Origin: Albimonas marina
Lineage (GTDB): Bacteria > Pseudomonadota > Alphaproteobacteria > Rhodobacterales > Rhodobacteraceae
Direction: 5' to 3'
Length of the DNA stretch: 64,000 nucleotides
Assembly (NCBI RefSeq): GCF_029223255.1
Contig: NZ_JARHUC010000004.1
Coordinates: 1 to 64,000 of the forward strand
Shown here: positions 19,124 through 26,704 of the stretch, piece after piece
How positions within the stretch are numbered: the stretch's first letter is position 1
Layout of the letters: every line of letters starts with the position of its first letter
The notes under the pieces: model-generated
Seen by the model: only the letters and a program-made list of their open reading frames with translations
The model's database searches: none
What the model was told of the DNA's origin: nothing
Position numbers and translations under genes: made by a program

Positions 19124-19512
19124 ACCTCCGGCGCCGGCCGCCCGATTGACCGGCGAGACGATCGCGCTTAGATCGCAACCCATGGTCGATCGAGCGACAT
19201 ATCCCGGCGTGCGTCGCCGCTGCGGCGCTTCCGGCGCACGCCTTCTGCCCCGGACGACGCCTGCGGTCTGACCGCTCCGTCGTCCGGGGAGGATCCCGCC
19301 CGCCGCAGCGGATTCCCGACCTTTTCCGACATGCCATCCTCTGCCGATCCCGCTTCGCGCGGGTCCGCTTGGAAGGTTTCCTCACCCCGCCGAAAGGCGT
19401 CCGAGGGCGGGACCGGTTCGGCCCCCCTGCGCCCCCTCGACCCGTTCCGCACAGGCGCCCAGCGACCGCAGCCGCGGCGCTCGCGTCCTGCGCGCTCTTG
19501 AAAGACAGAAAG
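19124..19512. other. 389 bp intergenic region with a strong hairpin
   Basis: No gene seen. The one clear structure is the inverted repeat at 19248-19289. The Rnk gene begins at 19513. Confidence 0.5.
19248..19289 (+). terminator. Large hairpin, possible terminator
   Basis: CCCCGGACGACG (19248-19259) pairs with CGTCGTCCGGGG (19278-19289). Inside the loop GCGGT-CTG-ACCGC forms a second stem, so the whole folds as one long hairpin. It has no T tract; a terminator of the TSUP gene or a leader structure of rnk are both possible. Confidence 0.45.
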
Positions 19513-19947
19513 ATGGATCATTCCACGACGCCCCGCCGCGGCGGCCGCAAGCCTGCCATCGTCATCGACGCCCGGCACATCCCGCATCTCGACGCCCTCG
19601 CGCACGGCGCCGCCGCCCGCGATCCGGAGCTCGCCGACCAGCTCCATGCCGAGATCGACCGCGCTCGGGTGGTCGCGGCCGCCCGCATGCCCGCCGATGT
19701 GGTCGGCATCGGCAATCGGGTGCGCTATCGCGACGAAACCACCGGCCGCGAGCAGACCGTCAGCCTGGTCTGGCCCGAGGAGTCCGACATCACCGCCGGG
19801 CGAGTATCCGTCATGACCCCGATCGGCGTGGCGCTGCTGGGGTTGAAGCAGGGCGCGCGCTTCGACTGGCGCCGCCGCGACGGCGAACGGCGCACGCTGT
19901 GCGTGATCGAAGTCCTGCCGGCCCACGCGGGCGAGAGCGTCGGCTGA
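19513..19947 (+). CDS. Rnk-type GreA/GreB domain protein
   Basis: 144 residues. It resembles Rnk, the 'regulator of nucleoside diphosphate kinase', which is a GreA C-terminal-domain protein that binds RNA polymerase. IVIDARHIPHLDALAHG near the N-terminus and the core VGIGNRVRYRDETTGREQTV and GRVSVMTPIGVALLGLKQG are diagnostic. A coiled coil like that of GreA is not seen. The ATG at 19513 gives the usual family length; longer forms would add unconserved sequence. Confidence 0.85.
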   Translation: MDHSTTPRRGGRKPAIVIDARHIPHLDALAHGAAARDPELADQLHAEIDRARVVAAARMPADVVGIGNRVRYRDETTGREQTVSLVWPEESDITAGRVSVMTPIGVALLGLKQGARFDWRRRDGERRTLCVIEVLPAHAGESVG

Positions 19948-19981
19948 CGCCGGGCCCGCTCCGCACGGCCCTTCGTTCGGC

Positions 19982-20737
19982 TCATGACGGCAGTCGAAAG
20001 CCATCGCCCGCAACCTGCGGCAGCAGGGCCATGCGCAGGCCCGAGGCGATGCGCCTGGCCTTAGACAGGGCCGAGCGCGCGGCCGCCGGCGACAGATGCG
20101 CCTCGGTCGCCTCGGCCCACAGGGCCAGCCAGCGCTCGAACATCGCCGCGGTCATCTGCGGCGCGTGCGGGCGGTGGCGGCCGAACGGGTCGCCCTTGTA
20201 GGCGCCGCTGCCCAGCAGGGCCGAGGACCAGAAGGCCGCGATCCGCTCCAGATGCGCCGGCCAGTCGGCGACGGCGGCGTTGAACAGCGGTCCCAGCTCG
20301 GGATCCGCGCGCACCTGCGCATAGAAGTCGTCGACCAGCGCGCGCAGCGTCGCCTCGTCCGGTCGATCCTCGTCGGCCAGCCGGGACGGCGCGGGCGGCC
20401 AGGCCGGCGGCGGCGCGGCCGTCAGCGGCGTGGGGTAGCTCCGCGGCGGGCTCCCGCGCGCGCCCTTCGGCGGGGGCGGAACCGAGATCCGGCTGCGACG
20501 CAGCTCGCGCCCCTGCGCATCGACGACCAGCCGCGCCCGGTCCGCGCCGCGCAGGAAGGTCAGGCGCCAGGTCCCGGCGTCCTCGCCCTCCCCTTTCTCC
20601 ACGCGGGTGACGATGCGGCCCGCGTTCAGCTCCGCGCGCACCTGCTCGGCCGGAAGCCCCAGCAGGGCCGCGAGCCGCTCGGCCTCGATCACGAAGCCGC
20701 CCTCGCGGCGCTCCAGCCTTTCGGGGGTGACGGTCAT
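19982..20737 (-). CDS. DUF6522-like domain fused to a group III truncated haemoglobin
   Basis: 251 residues. Residues 1-88 resemble DUF6522, a small domain seen near denitrification genes (FVIEAERLAALLGLPAEQVR and TWRLTFLRGADRARLVVD). A proline-rich linker (about 88-120) leads to a truncated globin (about 125-251) with LVDDFYAQVRADPELGPLFN, FWSSALLGSGAYKGDPFGRH and FERWLALW, the pattern of group III (CtrHb-type) globins. The likely haem-ligand His lies in the GRHRPH segment. Such globins are linked to NO detoxification. It follows the small membrane gene, and both lie behind an NsrR-type operator. The fusion is unusual. Confidence 0.85.
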   Translation of the reverse strand: MTVTPERLERREGGFVIEAERLAALLGLPAEQVRAELNAGRIVTRVEKGEGEDAGTWRLTFLRGADRARLVVDAQGRELRRSRISVPPPPKGARGSPPRSYPTPLTAAPPPAWPPAPSRLADEDRPDEATLRALVDDFYAQVRADPELGPLFNAAVADWPAHLERIAAFWSSALLGSGAYKGDPFGRHRPHAPQMTAAMFERWLALWAEATEAHLSPAAARSALSKARRIASGLRMALLPQVAGDGFRLPS

Positions 20738-20765
20738 GGCGGATCCTCCCTCGTCTCGCGCCCGG

Positions 20766-20999
20766 TCAGAGCGCGTCGAGCACTTCTCCGAAGCTGATCG
20801 CGAAGGCGGCGGCGACGCCGATCATCAGCATCCAGGTGAAGCCGCGCAGGATCATCGCCCCGATCGGGTCCGCGACGGGCCCTTCGGCCTCGGGGGCGGG
20901 CTCGGAGGGGGCGCTCCGCACGATCTTCACGACGAACCAGGCGAGGATCAGCAGAGTCGAGATCCCGGCGATCTTGGCGATGGCGACGGCGGCGAGCAT
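20766..20999 (-). CDS. Small two-helix membrane protein
   Basis: 77 residues with hydrophobic segments at about 5-22 (IAKIAGISTLLILAWFVV) and 52-70 (GFTWMLMIGVAAAFAISF), separated by an acidic loop. The function is unknown. It starts with ATG at 20999; a longer frame upstream would cross the NsrR operator. It is probably the first gene of an operon with the haemoglobin fusion, 28 bp apart, so it may act in NO stress. Confidence 0.7.
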   Translation of the reverse strand: MLAAVAIAKIAGISTLLILAWFVVKIVRSAPSEPAPEAEGPVADPIGAMILRGFTWMLMIGVAAAFAISFGEVLDAL

Positions 21000-21092
21000 G
21001 GCGTGTCCTCTCGAACGGGCCGAAGGCGCGCGCCGGGGCGGGTGTCGCCGGGGCTTCTGAGGCGGGCTTCGGGTCGCTCCCGATATGGGCTC

Positions 21093-21121
21093 AAAAAGAC
21101 GCATCTGAAATGCGTCTTTTT
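21093..21121. promoter_or_regulatory. NsrR-type operator palindrome
   Basis: AAAAAGACGCAT (21093-21104), a five-base centre CTGAA, then ATGCGTCTTTTT (21110-21121): a perfect 12-bp inverted repeat. The inner 23-mer (21096-21118) matches the NsrR consensus AAnATGyATTT-n-AAATrCATnTT at all but three fixed positions. It lies between nsrR and the divergent haemoglobin operon. A T tract means it could in principle also terminate, but no gene reads into it. Confidence 0.85.
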
Positions 21122-21192
21122 GGCCGCGGGGCTTGCGCGCCCCGCCGCGACCCGGCATGTCCCTCTCAGGGGCCGTGACGGGAGCGGACGAG

Positions 21193-21675
21193 ATGCGGCT
21201 GACCAAGTTCTCCGACTATGCGCTGCGGCTGCTGATGTACGCCGCGGCTTCCGGCGATCGGCTGGCGACGATCGACGCGGCGGCGGCGGCCTATGGCGTG
21301 TCGCGCGCGCATCTGACCAAGATCGTCACGACCCTGGTCCGTGAGGGGTTTCTGGAGGGGGTGCGCGGCCGCTCCGGCGGTTTCCGCCTGGCGCGCCCGG
21401 CCGCCGAGATCCGCCTGGGCGACGTCCTGCGCGCGACCGAGCCCGATTTCGACATGGTGGAGTGCTTCGCGACCGGCGAGACCTGCGTGGTCAGCGGCTG
21501 CTGCCGGCTTCCCAGGGTGATGCAGCAGGGGCTGGACGCCTTCCTTGCGGTGTTCGACGGCGTCACCCTGGCCGACGTGGCGCTGGCCCCCGACGCTTTC
21601 CTGATCCCCATCCGAGACGATGCCCCGAGGGTCCCGAGGCCGACGCCCGGATCGGGCACCCCCGAGGCTGGCTGA
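21193..21675 (+). CDS. nsrR: NsrR, NO-sensing Rrf2-family repressor
   Basis: 160 residues. NsrR is an iron-sulfur repressor that releases DNA when NO attacks its cluster. The N-terminal winged helix begins MRLTKFSDYALRLLMYAA, the usual NsrR start, and the wing is EGVRGRSGGFRLARP. Cluster cysteines are visible in ECFATGETCVVSGCCRL near residues 92-108 (C-x7-C-x5-C-C). The ATG at 21193 was chosen because the conserved MRLT follows; an upstream start would add unrelated residues. The operator lies 72 bp before the start codon. Confidence 0.92.
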   Translation: MRLTKFSDYALRLLMYAAASGDRLATIDAAAAAYGVSRAHLTKIVTTLVREGFLEGVRGRSGGFRLARPAAEIRLGDVLRATEPDFDMVECFATGETCVVSGCCRLPRVMQQGLDAFLAVFDGVTLADVALAPDAFLIPIRDDAPRVPRPTPGSGTPEAG

Positions 21676-21680
21676 CCCCC

Positions 21681-22850
21681 TCAGCTCCGCAACGCCCCCC
21701 TGGCCAGCGCCGCGACGAGGTCGGTCCGGGTCACGATCCCAACCAGCTTGCCGCCATGCAGGACCGGCACGGCCTCGGTCTCGCCCTCGGCCAGCATCGG
21801 CAGGATCGCCCCCAGCGGGGTCGACGTGGTCGCGCGCGGCCCCGCCACCGACATCACGTCGCCCGCCCGCGCCGGCGTCCGCCAGCCTCGGTCCAGCAGC
21901 CGCGACAGCGCGGCGGAGAAGCCTCGCCCCAGCCGGATGCGGTCGGCGACGGCGCGCCGGATCAGGTGCAGCTGGAAGATCACGCCAAGGAAGCTCCCGT
22001 CCGGCGCGACCACGGGCAACGAGGCGAAGCCGTGCCGCTCGAACAGGTCCGCCACCGTCGCCAGCGGCGTCGTCGGGCCGACGGTGACCAGGTCGCGGGA
22101 CATGACCTGCTCGGCCGTCTGCGGGCCCAGCCGACGCCCGGCGGCCTGGATCTCGGCCGCGCCGATCAGGCGGGCGAGGTCCTCGACCCCCAGGTTCAGC
22201 GACTGCCGGTAGCGCTCGAGCAGGGCGGCCAGCTCGTCTTCCGACAGGCCAAGGCGTTGGGCGGCGGGAGGATCGGCCGTGCCATGGGCGTTCGTCGCGC
22301 CGAAATGGCGGAACGGATAGCGCCGCCCGGTGGCGCGGGCGTAGAGCGCGGCGACGACCACCAGCAGCACGGTCCCCGCCGCCACCGGGGCCAGGGCGAA
22401 GCCGAAGCCCAGTTCGCGCACCGCGTCGGGGCTCATCGCCGCGGTCATCGCCACGGCGCCGCCGGGCGGGTGCATGGCGCGCAGCAGCCCCATGACCGCG
22501 ATCGCCGCCCCCACCGCCAGCGCGATGCGCCAGGCCGGATCGGGGATCAGCAGGCAGGCCGCCACCCCGACCAGCGCCGCCGAGACGTTGCCGACCACCG
22601 CCGACCAGGGCTGCGCGAGGGGGCTGTTGGGCACGGCGAAGAGCAGCACCGACGTCGCCCCGAAGGGCGCCACGAGGTAGAGCCCCAGTTCCAGGTCCAC
22701 GCCGGGCGACAGCGCGAAGAGCCCCGCGGCCAGCAGCCCGACGAAGGCGCCGAGACCGGCCCGCAGCGCCTCGCGCGGCGGCGAGGCGGCGACGGCGGGA
22801 CCGAGGCTTCTGAGCAGGGCGCGGACGCGCGTCTCTTCCGGATCGCGCAT
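21681..22850 (-). CDS. HPP-family membrane protein with two CBS domains
   Basis: 389 residues. The N-terminal half (about 20-175) has four to five hydrophobic helices with the family signature MHPPGGAVAMTAAM near residues 125-138 and PFGATSVLLFAVP near 62. The C-terminal part (about 245-385) holds two CBS motifs: EQVMSRDLVTVGPTTPLATV, then AGDVMSVAGPRATTSTPLG. HPP proteins have been linked to nitrite transport in cyanobacteria and plastids, and CBS pairs sense adenosyl ligands. Nitrite transport is a plausible role here but is inference. It is divergent from a MarR gene. Confidence 0.85.
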   Translation of the reverse strand: MRDPEETRVRALLRSLGPAVAASPPREALRAGLGAFVGLLAAGLFALSPGVDLELGLYLVAPFGATSVLLFAVPNSPLAQPWSAVVGNVSAALVGVAACLLIPDPAWRIALAVGAAIAVMGLLRAMHPPGGAVAMTAAMSPDAVRELGFGFALAPVAAGTVLLVVVAALYARATGRRYPFRHFGATNAHGTADPPAAQRLGLSEDELAALLERYRQSLNLGVEDLARLIGAAEIQAAGRRLGPQTAEQVMSRDLVTVGPTTPLATVADLFERHGFASLPVVAPDGSFLGVIFQLHLIRRAVADRIRLGRGFSAALSRLLDRGWRTPARAGDVMSVAGPRATTSTPLGAILPMLAEGETEAVPVLHGGKLVGIVTRTDLVAALARGALRS

Positions 22851-22874
22851 TCCGCGTCCCCCTTGTTCCCGGCG

Positions 22875-22898
22875 GTTGCGCTCGATTTATATCGCAAC
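22875..22898. promoter_or_regulatory. Inverted repeat, possible MarR operator
   Basis: GTTGCG (22875-22880) and CGCAAC (22893-22898) flank a 12-base AT-richer centre in the short gap between the divergent HPP and MarR genes. Size and position suit a MarR-family operator controlling both directions. Confidence 0.5.
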
Positions 22899-22961
22899 AC
22901 GATGCACCTCAAGCCGCCATCGCGCTTGCCGACGACCGGGACCGGCGCCAGAACGCTGCGC

Positions 22962-23381
22962 ATGACGGCGACGCCCCCCATCGACGACCCGGTCTCGGAC
23001 GCGGACATCCGCACGCTGGCGGCCTTCCGCCGCCAGCTTCGCGGCTTCCTGCATTTCAGCGAGACCGCCGCCGCCGGCGAGGGGCTGACGCCCCAGCAGC
23101 ACCAGGCGCTGCTGGCGATCCGGGCGGCGGAGGGGCGCGCGCTTTCGGTCGGGGAGCTGGCCGAGGCGCTGCTCCTGCGCCCCCACAGCGCCAGCGAGCT
23201 GGCCAGCCGGCTCGAGGCGCTGGGGCTGGTGCGCCGGCTCGACGACGCGGAGGACGGCCGCCGCCGGGTGATCGCCCCGACCGAGCGGGCCGAGCGCCTG
23301 CTGCTGGCCCTGTCGGAGGCGCATCGCGAGGAGCTGCGCCGCCTGCGGCCGCTGCTGGTGGGGCTGCTCGAACGGCTCTGA
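22962..23381 (+). CDS. MarR-family transcriptional regulator
   Basis: 139 residues. A winged helix-turn-helix of the MarR type: LTPQQHQALLAIRAAEGRAL near 42-61, then LSVGELAEALLLRPHSASEL (recognition helix) and LVRRLDDAEDGRRRVIAPTE (wing). The ATG at 22962 places the domain near the N-terminus. An in-frame ATG at 22902 would add 20 weakly coding residues and lies close behind the inverted repeat. It is divergent from the HPP gene, its probable target. Confidence 0.85.
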   Translation: MTATPPIDDPVSDADIRTLAAFRRQLRGFLHFSETAAAGEGLTPQQHQALLAIRAAEGRALSVGELAEALLLRPHSASELASRLEALGLVRRLDDAEDGRRRVIAPTERAERLLLALSEAHREELRRLRPLLVGLLERL

Positions 23382-23578
23382 GATCCCGCTTGATCGGCGC
23401 CACGGGCGCGGCTATCGGAGTCGGGCGCGCTCCGCGGCGATGGCGTCGACGCGGGCGGCCGGGGCTGGCCCCGGGCGCGCACCCGCGGCGCCCCTGCGCC
23501 CCGGCCCCCTGTCCTGCACGCCCGGATGCCTCGTCGGGCGCGGCGCGTCCCCGTCCGGCGACTGGATGAGGACACGCG

Positions 23579-24796
23579 ATGAGCGGCCTTCCCGACCGTC
23601 CCGAAAGCTTCGTGCGCCCCAACGGCCCGCGCGCGCCGCTGCCGTTCTCCGAGGGCGAGTACGCCCGCCGCATCGCCAGCCTGCGCGCGATCATGGCCGA
23701 GCGGGGGATCGAGGCGGCGCTGCTGACCTCGATGCACAACATCGCCTACTACACCGGCTTCCTGTACTGCAGCTTCGGGCGGCCCTACGGCTGCGTGGTC
23801 ACGCCCGAGGCCTGCACCACGATCACCGCCAACATCGACGCCGGCCAGCCGCGGCGGCGCAGCTGGTGCGAGAACGTGATCTACACCGACTGGCGGCGCG
23901 GCAACTTCCAGCGCGCCGCAGCCGCGCTGATGGGCGGCGCGCGCCGGGTGGGGATCGAGGCCGACCACCTGACGCTGGCCGCGCGCGACGCGCTGGCGGA
24001 AGCGGCGCCGGGGATCGAGCTGGTCGACGTCGCCCAGCCCGCCATGCAGGCCCGCATGATCAAGTCCCCCGAGGAGATCGCCCTGATCCGGGAGGGCGCG
24101 CGCATCGCCGACCTCGGCGGCGAGGCGATCCGGAGCGCGATCCGCGAGGGCGCCCGCGAGATCGACGTGGCCATGGCCGGGCGCGACGCGATGGAGCTGG
24201 AGATCGCCCGCGCGCACCCGAACTCGGAGCTTCGCGACAGCTGGGTGTGGTTCCAGTCCGGCCTGAACACCGACGGCGCCCACAACCCGGTCACCACCCG
24301 CGCCCTGCGCGGCGGCGACCTGCTGAGCCTGAACGCCTTCCCGATGATCTCGGGCTACTACACCGCGCTGGAGCGGACCCTGACGCTGGGCGAGCCGGAC
24401 GCCGAGACCCTGCGCCTGTGGCGGGCCAACGTCGCCGCCCACGAGCTCGGCCTGTCGCTGATCCGCCCCGGCGTGAGCTGCGCGCAGATCTGCGAGGGGA
24501 TCAACGCCTTCTTCGCCGAGGAGGGCCTGCTGGAGTTCCGCTCCTTCGGCTACGGCCACTCCTTCGGGATCCTCTCGCACTACTACGGCCGCGAGGCGGG
24601 GCTGGAGCTGCGCGAGGACGTGGAGACGGTGCTGGAGCCCGGCATGGTCGTCTCGATGGAGCCGATGCTGTGGATCCCCGAGGGACGCCCCGGCGCCGGC
24701 GGCTACCGCGAGCACGACATCCTGGTGGTCGGCGAGACCGGGGCCGAGAACATCACCCGCTTCCCCTACGGACCCGAGGCGAACGTCGTCGCCTGA
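23579..24796 (+). CDS. Creatinase (creatine amidinohydrolase), M24 fold
   Basis: 405 residues. Creatinase hydrolyses creatine to sarcosine and urea in the cytoplasm, a metal-free member of the pita-bread M24 fold. Long stretches are distinctive for creatinase: YCSFGRPYGCVVTPEAC near 63-79, FQSGLNTDGAHNPVTTRALR near 223 (catalytic His), MISGYYTALERTLTLGEP, and FGYGHSFGILSHYYGREAG near 322-340. The end FPYGPEANVVA also fits. The metal ligands of true M24 peptidases are not conserved here. It stands alone between MarR and NnrS, with no sarcosine oxidase nearby. Confidence 0.9.
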   Translation: MSGLPDRPESFVRPNGPRAPLPFSEGEYARRIASLRAIMAERGIEAALLTSMHNIAYYTGFLYCSFGRPYGCVVTPEACTTITANIDAGQPRRRSWCENVIYTDWRRGNFQRAAAALMGGARRVGIEADHLTLAARDALAEAAPGIELVDVAQPAMQARMIKSPEEIALIREGARIADLGGEAIRSAIREGAREIDVAMAGRDAMELEIARAHPNSELRDSWVWFQSGLNTDGAHNPVTTRALRGGDLLSLNAFPMISGYYTALERTLTLGEPDAETLRLWRANVAAHELGLSLIRPGVSCAQICEGINAFFAEEGLLEFRSFGYGHSFGILSHYYGREAGLELREDVETVLEPGMVVSMEPMLWIPEGRPGAGGYREHDILVVGETGAENITRFPYGPEANVVA

Positions 24797-24805
24797 CCAC
24801 AGCGC

Positions 24806-24825
24806 CGGGGGCCCCGCGGCCCCCG
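24806..24825. terminator. Hairpin between convergent creatinase and nnrS
   Basis: CGGGGGCC (24806-24813), loop CCGC, GGCCCCCG (24818-24825), lying in the 38-bp gap between two convergent genes. No T tract. Confidence 0.45.
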
Positions 24826-24834
24826 CCCCCCCGC

Positions 24835-26031
24835 TCAGGCGCTTGTGCGGGAAGGCGCCTTGCGCCCCGCCCGCGGCCCGAGCAGCCAGGGCGCGGCGCG
24901 CCAGGCGAAGATCGCGAAGCCCAGGGTCCAGCCCAGGGCGGCGAGGTCGAGGCTCGCCGCCTCCCATCCCTCCGCCAGCGGTCCCAGCGCCCGCAGCAGC
25001 GCCGCCGAGATCACCAGCGCGAAGGCAAGGCTCAGCGCCGGCCCCGCCGCCAGGCTGCGCCCGGTATGGCCGCGTGTGGCGCGGATCATCACCGCCAGCG
25101 TCATCGCCGCAATCGCCCCGATCCCCAGCAGATGCAGCCCGGCCGCGGGCGCAAGCCAGCCGGCCTCGCCCATCGCCGCGACGGCGAGGCCCAGCGGCAG
25201 GAAGGCGAAGGCCGCATGCAGCATCGCCAGAAGGGGCGAGCACCAGGTCGCCGCCCCCCGCCAGCGCGCCAGCCGCGCCGCCTGAGAGACCGCGCCCGAC
25301 GCCAGCCCCGCCGCCGCCACGACCGTGCCCGGCGCCGCGATCCAGGCGGCCAGGCCCGCCGCCGCGATCGCGATGCAGATGCCGTCGAAGCGCCCGAACG
25401 GCGCGGGCAGGCGCGGCTCCCTCCGCTTCGCCAGCCAGTTGCGGGTGAAGCTGGGGATGATCCGCCCGCCGATCAGCATCACCAGGAAGATCACCACCCC
25501 GAAGGCCAGCCTGCGCGAGAGGTCCGAGGACCCCAGCCGAACCGCCTCGACATGGAAGGCGACGTTGGCCGCCAGGAACAGCAGCACCGGGACCACTACC
25601 AACAGGTTGCGCCAGTTCCGGCCGGCCACGATCTCGACCGTCGCCATCGCCGCGATCGCGGCCAGGAAGGCGCAGTCTACCGCCGCGACCGCCACGGTGC
25701 TCAGCGGGATGATCCCCGCCACCGCCATTCGGCCCGCCAGCCAGAGCGCCGCCAGCGCCGCCAGCGGCCAGCCGCGGGTTGGCATCCGCCCGGTCCAGTT
25801 GGGGATCGCGGTGAACAGGAACCCCGCCAGCACCGCACCGACATAGCCGAACAGCATCTCGTGGATATGCCAGTCGACCGGATGGAACGGCCCGCCCAGC
25901 TCCAGCGCCCCGCGCCAGGCCAGCATCCAGATCGGAATCGCCGCCAGCGCGAACAGACCCGCGAGCAGAAAGAACGGACGAAAGCCGACGCTCAGCAGCG
26001 CCGGCCCCGAAGCCTCCCGAGACTGCGCCAT
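24835..26031 (-). CDS. nnrS: NnrS, haem/copper membrane protein linked to NO
   Basis: 398 residues, about twelve hydrophobic helices. NnrS is a membrane protein under NnrR/NO control that relieves nitrosative stress. Diagnostic segments: LLSVGFRPFFLLAGLFALAA near 12-31, WHIHEMLFGYVGAVLAGFL near 54-72 (with conserved His), IGGRIIPSFTRNWL near 190, and a C-terminal LLGIGAIAAMTLAVMIRAT. ATG at 26031; a GTG three bases earlier is possible. It lies 100 bp downstream of pseudoazurin in the same direction, with a hairpin between. Confidence 0.92.
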   Translation of the reverse strand: MAQSREASGPALLSVGFRPFFLLAGLFALAAIPIWMLAWRGALELGGPFHPVDWHIHEMLFGYVGAVLAGFLFTAIPNWTGRMPTRGWPLAALAALWLAGRMAVAGIIPLSTVAVAAVDCAFLAAIAAMATVEIVAGRNWRNLLVVVPVLLFLAANVAFHVEAVRLGSSDLSRRLAFGVVIFLVMLIGGRIIPSFTRNWLAKRREPRLPAPFGRFDGICIAIAAAGLAAWIAAPGTVVAAAGLASGAVSQAARLARWRGAATWCSPLLAMLHAAFAFLPLGLAVAAMGEAGWLAPAAGLHLLGIGAIAAMTLAVMIRATRGHTGRSLAAGPALSLAFALVISAALLRALGPLAEGWEAASLDLAALGWTLGFAIFAWRAAPWLLGPRAGRKAPSRTSA

Positions 26032-26086
26032 CACGCGCCCTCCTCCAGCAAACGCGGCGCCGGCAGGGCCCCGGCGCCCCTTGCCC

Positions 26087-26112
26087 CGGCGTCTTGTCAG
26101 GAGAAGACGCCG
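26087..26112 (-). terminator. Hairpin after pseudoazurin
   Basis: CGGCGTCTT (26087-26095) pairs with AAGACGCCG (26104-26112) across an 8-base loop, 20 bp after the pseudoazurin stop. It may attenuate transcription into nnrS. No T tract. Confidence 0.5.
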
Positions 26113-26131
26113 CAGCGATGTCGTTTTCGCC

Positions 26132-26572
26132 TCACTCCACCTGGGCCAGCAGCGGTTCGAACCGCGCGGCGGCCTTGCCCTTGAGCTTCACGGACTCGAC
26201 CGCGTCTCGGTTCACCGCCTCGCCGACCTGGATCAGCGCGACCATGCCCATGCCGAAATGCGGCTGGCACTTGACGCCGTAGAGCCCTTCGTCCTCCACC
26301 GTCAGCTCGAATTCCTTGTTCATCTTGGAGCGGAACGGCGCGACGTCCTGGGGCAGCATCCCGTCGATGCTGGCGGCGTTGTGCGAGCGATCCGTCGGCA
26401 CGAAGCGGATCACGTCGCCGGGCGCGGCCTTCACGAAGGCCGGCTCGAAGACCATGGTCCCCTCGGCGCCCTTGTTCAGCATCTGGATCTCGAAGGTCTC
26501 GGCCGCCGCCTCTCCGCCCCCGGCGGCGAGGATCGGCAGAAGCAGGGCGGCGAGGGGCAGCAGGCGGGTCAT
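26132..26572 (-). CDS. Pseudoazurin, type 1 copper protein
   Basis: 146 residues. Periplasmic blue copper electron carrier that feeds copper nitrite reductase, NosZ and similar enzymes. A signal peptide (about 1-25) precedes a cupredoxin fold. The copper ligands are a His in HNAASI and the C-terminal set CQPHFGMGM (Cys, His, Met). ATG at 26572. The TTGCG-N4-CGCAA box 74 bp upstream lies between it and the divergent NnrR-like gene. Confidence 0.92.
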   Translation of the reverse strand: MTRLLPLAALLLPILAAGGGEAAAETFEIQMLNKGAEGTMVFEPAFVKAAPGDVIRFVPTDRSHNAASIDGMLPQDVAPFRSKMNKEFELTVEDEGLYGVKCQPHFGMGMVALIQVGEAVNRDAVESVKLKGKAAARFEPLLAQVE

Positions 26573-26645
26573 GTCTCGGTCCTTTCGATCGTCAACTGAT
26601 GCGTTTCGTTGCCCCGGGTTCTGGGCTATGCCGGGCCCGCGGACG

Positions 26646-26659
26646 TTGCGCGGCCGCAA
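26646..26659. promoter_or_regulatory. NnrR-type box between pseudoazurin and nnrR
   Basis: TTGCGCGGCCGCAA, that is TTGCG-N4-CGCAA, symmetric in its arms and matching the NnrR element TTGCG-N4-CACAA except for one base. It sits between two divergent genes and inside any longer version of the regulator frame, arguing for a short start. Confidence 0.7.
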
Positions 26660-26704
26660 ACTCCGCCGCAAACGGCGCCGCGAAGGATCGAGGGGAGACG
26701 CGCC

